A stretch of DNA of 64,000 nucleotides from Deroplatys truncata (taxonomy: Eukaryota; Arthropoda; Insecta; Mantodea; Mantidae): positions 218,259,498 to 218,323,497 of the forward strand of contig CM060978.1 of NCBI GenBank assembly GCA_030765065.1, given 5' to 3'. Each line of letters begins with the position of its first letter. Positions within the stretch are counted from its first letter, which is position 1. The notes beneath the pieces are model-generated. The model was not told the DNA's origin, searched no databases, and was given only the letters and a program-made list of their open reading frames with translations. Shown piece after piece: positions 59,031-64,000 of this stretch. Made by a program: the position numbers and the translations under genes.

Positions 59031-59401
59031 CGGCCAATAATCTTGGGATCCCTATACTGATGCTCCCAGAATCATACAGATCATAAGGTTAAATTTCGAA
59101 CAGAAAATATTAATACACGAGATGGAAAAATTACTGGTGCGGACCGTGATGCCCGTATTGCATGATTTTTAGGTGCGTTAGCTGCTATAAAGAGCTCACT
59201 CTGTCCATATTTTCGTCCATATGCATGAAACATTTCACGAACCACAGCATGAGTTGAGTCGAATGTTTTATGTACATATGAATTTAAGTGAGTCTTTTGG
59301 CATACTTCAAGTTTCATATAAATTCCTACAAAACTATGGAAAGCTAGGTATATGGAAAGCCTCCTAAAAATTGCGACTTTTAATCAAACCGACCCATTTT
59401 T

Positions 59402-60341
59402 ACTATCTCTACTACGTATAGTAAGTAGGGGAAGTATTGTATTCCATCCAAAAATTCGATACCGAGATTTCACCGGAAATATATGTTTTGAGACCCCCTG
59501 AATCCAAAAAAAGCATTTTTGGAAACATGTCCGTGTGTGTCTCTGTGTCTGTCTGTGTGTCTGTCTGTCTGTGCGTCTGTCTGTCTGTCTGTCTGTCTGT
59601 GAACAGCATAACTCAGAAACGAACAGTCGGATAAACACCAAACTTGGTATTTAGGTTCAGTATCTTCCAGAGATGCTACACGAAGGTTTTCAAGAAAATC
59701 CCCCACCTCAGATTACCCTTTACATGGAAGATTTTTCGAAAATTTTAATTTTCCCAAAACTGACTCTAACGATTTTGATTAAAATATCATATGTTTACGA
59801 TATTTTCATCACAAATAAAATGTATATCTTGAATTTTCTGGGAATGTCTCCAAAAGTATTCTTCATTGTGAACGACTTTTGCATAACTGGTAAACCATAA
59901 GAGATAGACAAAATTTTACAACACAAAAATGTAGATCGCCTTAAAGTACACAATTTATGTCATATACATTTTTTTTGTTGAGTGAACCATTTTCGAGATA
60001 TTGCTTGTTATTCCCTTAAATTTTTCAATACTTATTTTCTCAAATGGGAATGCGTTATTCATTTTTTTTGTCTTGGATATGCAAAGAGTATTAATCTGTG
60101 GGAAAGTGAATGGTGCTGCACCTAGCAACCAGCTATTAAGAGATATGTATGTGCTTAAAAGCTACTGTATTTCTATATTGCCCTTGTAAATATATATTCC
60201 CCTTACATCTACAAGAAACTTAGCAATAAGATAGAGTCTGCAAATGTTTATTTCGATTAACATGAAGTAGATGGAGAATAAGGGTTTGTAAAAATAGTTT
60301 GTACAGGAGTAGAGAAAGTCATGTGAGTGTAACACATCAGA
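59402..60341 (+). mobile_element. Young family A copy with T5/T5 flanks
   Basis: 940 bp from ACTATCTCTACTACG to CACATCAGA. T5 immediately on each side (59397-59401, 60342-60346). The internal (CTGT)n tract at 59538-59600 is long and differs from those of the other copies. Confidence 0.97.
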
Positions 60342-60346
60342 TTTTT

Positions 60347-61984
60347 GAAGTTAAGCTGTTATACGAATATATAAAAGGTTGAATGTATTTATTGATACAG
60401 ATGCACTTTTTGCGGTTATTTTTATTAGGAATTTAGTAGCCTTAAAGCTGCAATTTCAGGTGCGACTCGAAGTTTTGTGATGCACCTGAAAACATTACAA
60501 ATTCAGGTGTGAACGTTGATTTACCACTATCCTATAGTAATAATGAATCCACCAATTGAACAGGCTAATTAAGTTGATGGTGAGTTCAGGCCCGACCTCC
60601 TACGCCTTCCTACACCAAGCCGGATTTTTTGCCCTCGGGCCTATTTGCTTGGCGGCCAATTTGCTAGTTTACACGTCACATGAACTCATAACTATAATGA
60701 TACGTGCCCCCTAACAAAGTCACCCCTCCATCCACGAGCAACCCTTTCCACAGTTACCATTAATAGGAATGTGATTTTTTCCCAAGAATGCGAGTAAAGA
60801 ATATACTAAGTTACTCTTATTTCTCAGTTTAATATTGAAAATACTGATACTTGAAAAATTAGCCTTATGTAAATTGCCAGTAATATAAAACTCTTCATAT
60901 ACCAATGTTAATACAATTCATTCATTCATTATCTGTTTACCCTCCTCTTATGTAGGACTTACACCCCCAGGACTTACAAGCGGGTGCCTGGTGTCAGAGG
61001 CCCGTCGAGGAGCAGACAGTCATGGATCAGACAGAGAAATGTTAATACAAGAAAATTATAAATAAAGACGTAAAATAGTGCTGCAAAAATGACATAAAAT
61101 TAGCAAAAAATGACTTAATAAATATGCGTTTTCATAAACTGGGGCACACGACATGAATTTATATATACGAGTATGCAACAATTAAAAGGTGACACTTAAT
61201 CAGTTAATTATTTTAGGTCTATCACTGAAATCGTCCGAAAGACAAAATATGTCCTTATTTATGCACAACCAAGTTGTCCTGGTGCTTTGCGCTCGGGAGA
61301 CGCTGCTTTTACTAACTAATGCATGCATTTAGGGTATCATTTACAGGCTGAACATAACGACTTGAAACATTAGGTATATGTAAGTGCAAATGGAATATTT
61401 ATTGAAGCAGATAAAATTTGCTTCAGATCATACAAAATTAAGGATTGATTATTTATGCGGAGGACTTCCAAAAAGTTGACGAATTTAGAATTGTTTCCAA
61501 TAATATCCTTGACCTACTCTATTGTTTTCGATCAAAATAAACGCATCTGCGATTTAACATTTTGCATACGTTCAGGATCATGCGGTAACATTTATCACCT
61601 GTAGGTTTGGCTTTACGTAAACTTCAAAGAACTAATGACCTGCTTCTTCAAAGATAAACTAATTTCAAAGAATATGCGGCCATCTCTGAACCATGCAGCT
61701 CCGGATTAAAACATATACTTTTCAGTTCGACTATTTTCCGAAAACGTCACAGGAAATTGTGTTAAGATTTATATGAAAAACGTTTCCAATATATTTAGCA
61801 TAAGAAATTGTTTTCCTACATTCAGGTAAACCTCAGCAAGTTGTTTGTTGCTTTTTATACCATAGTTATGAAGGAGTAGTATTATTGTAGGATGAGTTGT
61901 ATTGTTGTAGTTTTACAGTTGGGCAGCCGAACACTTGATGAAGTAACTGCCCCACGTTTGGTACCAAGTTCCGGTGGTCTTCGC
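60347..61984. other. No supportable gene
   Basis: AT-rich. An ATTC run with a GC-richer neighbour at 60915-61030 ('gcgggtgcctggtgtcagaggcc') may be a SINE tail. Three E-box-like CAGGTG/CACCTG words fall at 60457, 60483 and 60504. Confidence 0.4.
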
Positions 61985-62775
61985 CCCAAGTTAAAAAAAT
62001 TAACTTTGTGATTTGAATGTTTCTTTAAATATTATTTATTTAGGTTTGCCTCGGCTGCACCAGTATTAATGTGTAGATACATGTTTCTATTTGTAGGGGA
62101 TGGTGCGACTGAAGAATGTAGGCTTACACAAATTATAATTCTTTTACTTCACTTCTTTTATTAATCCTTGACACGATTAAATAACACTTCACTGATATAG
62201 AGAGCTGTGAGATTATTTATTAATTACTTGCACTTTTTAAACACGTAAACTTAATAATATCCTCGCCGTAAAGAATTTTTGTCTCACACTGAATACGTAT
62301 TAAACTTCTCGAGAACGCGTCTCGCGTCCGGTTAGGAAGGCTGTCTACTAGCAACTGAGTTCTGAATTTGTACAATTTGCTCTATTTCAGTTTCTGATTG
62401 GCTAATTCTACTCCAATAGAATACTTATATTTAACTTAAGCTTGTTCTGGTTGTTGATTGGCTATTTTATAAACTGTTTAAAAAATTACATTATTGTTCC
62501 AAGAATTACTAGTAGCATTATTAAACTTTGCAATTCATTATTGCCTCAAGGTTACCTCATTGTTAGCAACTTTTGACCTATATTCTCACAGCTTCAACAT
62601 TATTAAATTACGTAATACATTCACATAATATTATTATACATCTATACACATTAATACCATGACAGTTGCATACATTTTATGTTATTTTATACACACGTTG
62701 CTTTAAGGCGGGCTGTTATTATATTTTATATTATTTAATTAGACTAAAATCATTTAAGTGTTAAAATACTGCCTC
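61985..62775 (+). repeat. Family D ~800-bp repeat, copy 2
   Basis: Aligns with 21118-21925 throughout, including the AAGTTAAAAAAATTAACTT palindrome at its start, 'aatgtaggcttacaca', 'agagctgtgagatt', three ATTGG/CCAAT motifs (near 62396, 62412, 62457), 'cctcaaggttacctcattgt' and the end 'aatactgcctca'. Confidence 0.7.
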
Positions 62776-63099
62776 AGTTAACAATGGCTGAAACAGTAAA
62801 TTTTAGTACGGACTACAGCTAACCAGTCTGCTAAATATTTAAAACGTTTAGCCTGCTCAATGATTTTTCCATTTTAATATGGTTTGCCTTGCAAAGCTAT
62901 TGCACTGGTAACAACTTCGCCAAATGTTTGGAAATAAGACTAACCACATTTTCTTTAATTCCGGATAAATGCAAGTTAGGAAACATCGTCTTCTGTTTGT
63001 CCAGGCTTGAATCATGTTCCAAAACTGTATGGTATAGATCATCTGGAGAAATTGAACAAGAGCGGTTAGTACTTTAGATGCAAGAAGAACAATTTAAAT

Positions 63100-63490
63100 G
63101 TGTTATAATCACATTACTTTGTCTATGTACTCTTCTACAAGCTATTCTTACAAATGCTTCTTATGTATATTTCTTGCTCTTAATGGAGATTGGCATTTCT
63201 CGGCTGCAGAAATGCTTTAATTACACGTTTGGATGAAAGTATAAAAGACATATGGCTGGCTTAAGCGATAGTCAAATCTTTATAAAGCGGGTCGCTACGT
63301 GACAGCTTTGAAATTCCACTCTTTGCACGACAGGGTGACAACAAACAATAACATCATAGAGCTTGGGATAAACATAAAGTATTTGAAAGTTCAAAACAAT
63401 AACTATTTGAGATAAAGTGTGTACTTTAAGGAGATCTACTAGTTTTGTGTAGTTAGCTTACACAGACACGTGTATCTTTTTCTAAAAATC
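63100..63490 (-). mobile_element. Old family A copy, host of the final insertion
   Basis: 'tctatgtactcttctacaagctattcttacaaatgc' begins the reversed 3' end, then 'aagcgatagtcaaat', 'gagatctactagttttgtgtag' and, after a deletion, 'cacagacacgtgtat', ending 'ctttttctaaaaa'. The next copy enters there, at the same position as in 50489. Confidence 0.75.
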
Positions 63491-63917
63491 TGATGTGGTA
63501 CACTCACCTGACTTTCTCTACTCTTGTACATCTTATTGCTAATTTTCTTGTAGGTGATGCAAGGGGAATATGGTAGGCTTTAAGCGATATTCAAATGTTT
63601 TAAGAGCTGGTTGCTATGTGGAGCATTCTATTCTCTTTGCATTCTCTTTGAAGAATACTTTTGGAGACATTCCCAGAGAATTTGAGATATACATTTCATT
63701 TGTCATGAAAATATCTTAAACATATGATATTTTAATCAAAATCGTTAGAGCCATTTTTGAGATATTTAAAATTTTCGAAAAATGTTTTATATAAAGGGTA
63801 ATCTGGGGTGGGGGATTTTCTTGAAAACCTTTGTGTCGCATCTCTGGAAGATACTGAACCTAAATACCAAGTTTGGTGTTTATCCGACTGTTCGTTTCTG
63901 AGTTATGCTGTTCACAG

Positions 63918-63952
<35 letters not shown>

Positions 63953-64000
63953 CATGTTTCCAAAAATGCTTTTTTAGGATTCAGGGGGCCTCAAAACATA
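63491..64000 (-). mobile_element. Young family A copy, cut by window end
   Basis: Starts TCTGATGTGGTACAC after A5 (63486-63490). It has an internal deletion between 'ccattctctttgcat' and 'tgaagaatacttttgg' that removes about 270 bp, then the usual 5' half with a (CA)n tract at 63920-63948. It runs off the window before its 5' terminus. Confidence 0.9.

Noticed and set aside
22724..59706. Recurrent 65-85 residue frames (CFQKCFFWIQ..., LTIRSRESK) on family A copies
   Set aside because: They recur because the DNA is repeated. Copies without the microsatellite break or change them freely, there is no shared start, and nothing resembles a known domain.
60457..60509. Cluster of three E-box words (CAGGTG/CACCTG)
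   Set aside because: Three 6-mers in 50 bp without a gene or conserved neighbour are not enough to call a regulatory element.

Overview
This window looks like gene-poor, AT-rich nuclear DNA from an arthropod. A large insect genome is most likely, possibly polyneopteran, but the organism is an inference from the transposon types. I found no convincing intact host gene, rRNA, functional tRNA, operon or CRISPR array. Nearly every recognisable protein fragment belongs to a decayed mobile element, with stops and frameshifts.

Layout. 0.5-3.1 kb: a reverse-strand LINE ORF1 (zinc-knuckle gag-like) and a reverse-strand mariner/IS630-type transposase remnant. 3.7-7.3 kb: a tRNA-headed SINE, a decayed tandem repeat, and an unusual array of ~140-157 bp units, each carrying a tRNA B-box-like motif. 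8.3-9.2 kb: a protein-primed DNA polymerase B fragment of Maverick/Polinton or adintovirus type. 9.4-11.2 kb: a higher-order Ala/Val/Thr-codon-like repeat and long tetranucleotide arrays. 13.8-18.4 kb: an almost complete but degraded jockey-like LINE (reverse strand) with endonuclease and reverse transcriptase motifs. 28.8-31.2 kb: a Tc1 remnant and a LINE ORF1 whose coiled-coil segment has expanded into five 108-bp repeats. 38.2-40.65 kb: a hAT element with an 8-bp target-site duplication, BED finger and broken transposase, itself split by a SINE. 46.2-48.9 kb: a LINE ORF2 with RT and RNase H. 53.4-54.4 kb: a possible LTR and another LINE C-terminus.

The dominant feature is a high-copy ~880-940 bp non-autonomous element, called family A here. 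Its termini are ACTTTCTCTACT and CACATCAGA. It occurs as young full-length copies and as many old fragments from 4.4 kb to the end of the window. Young copies are flanked by direct repeats that are pure T (or A) runs of matching length (7/7, 6/6, 5/5, 5/5). At least five lie inside older copies of the same family, always in a homopolymer run. I cannot assign it to a named superfamily; it is the best candidate here for something undescribed.

Other dispersed families present at least twice are: family B (tRNA-headed SINE-like, six copies), family C (~600 bp, two copies, both beside family A) and family D (~800 bp, two copies with three conserved CCAAT/ATTGG motifs, perhaps solo LTRs). These families interact by nesting rather than through a pathway: the sequence records successive insertion, decay and microsatellite growth.
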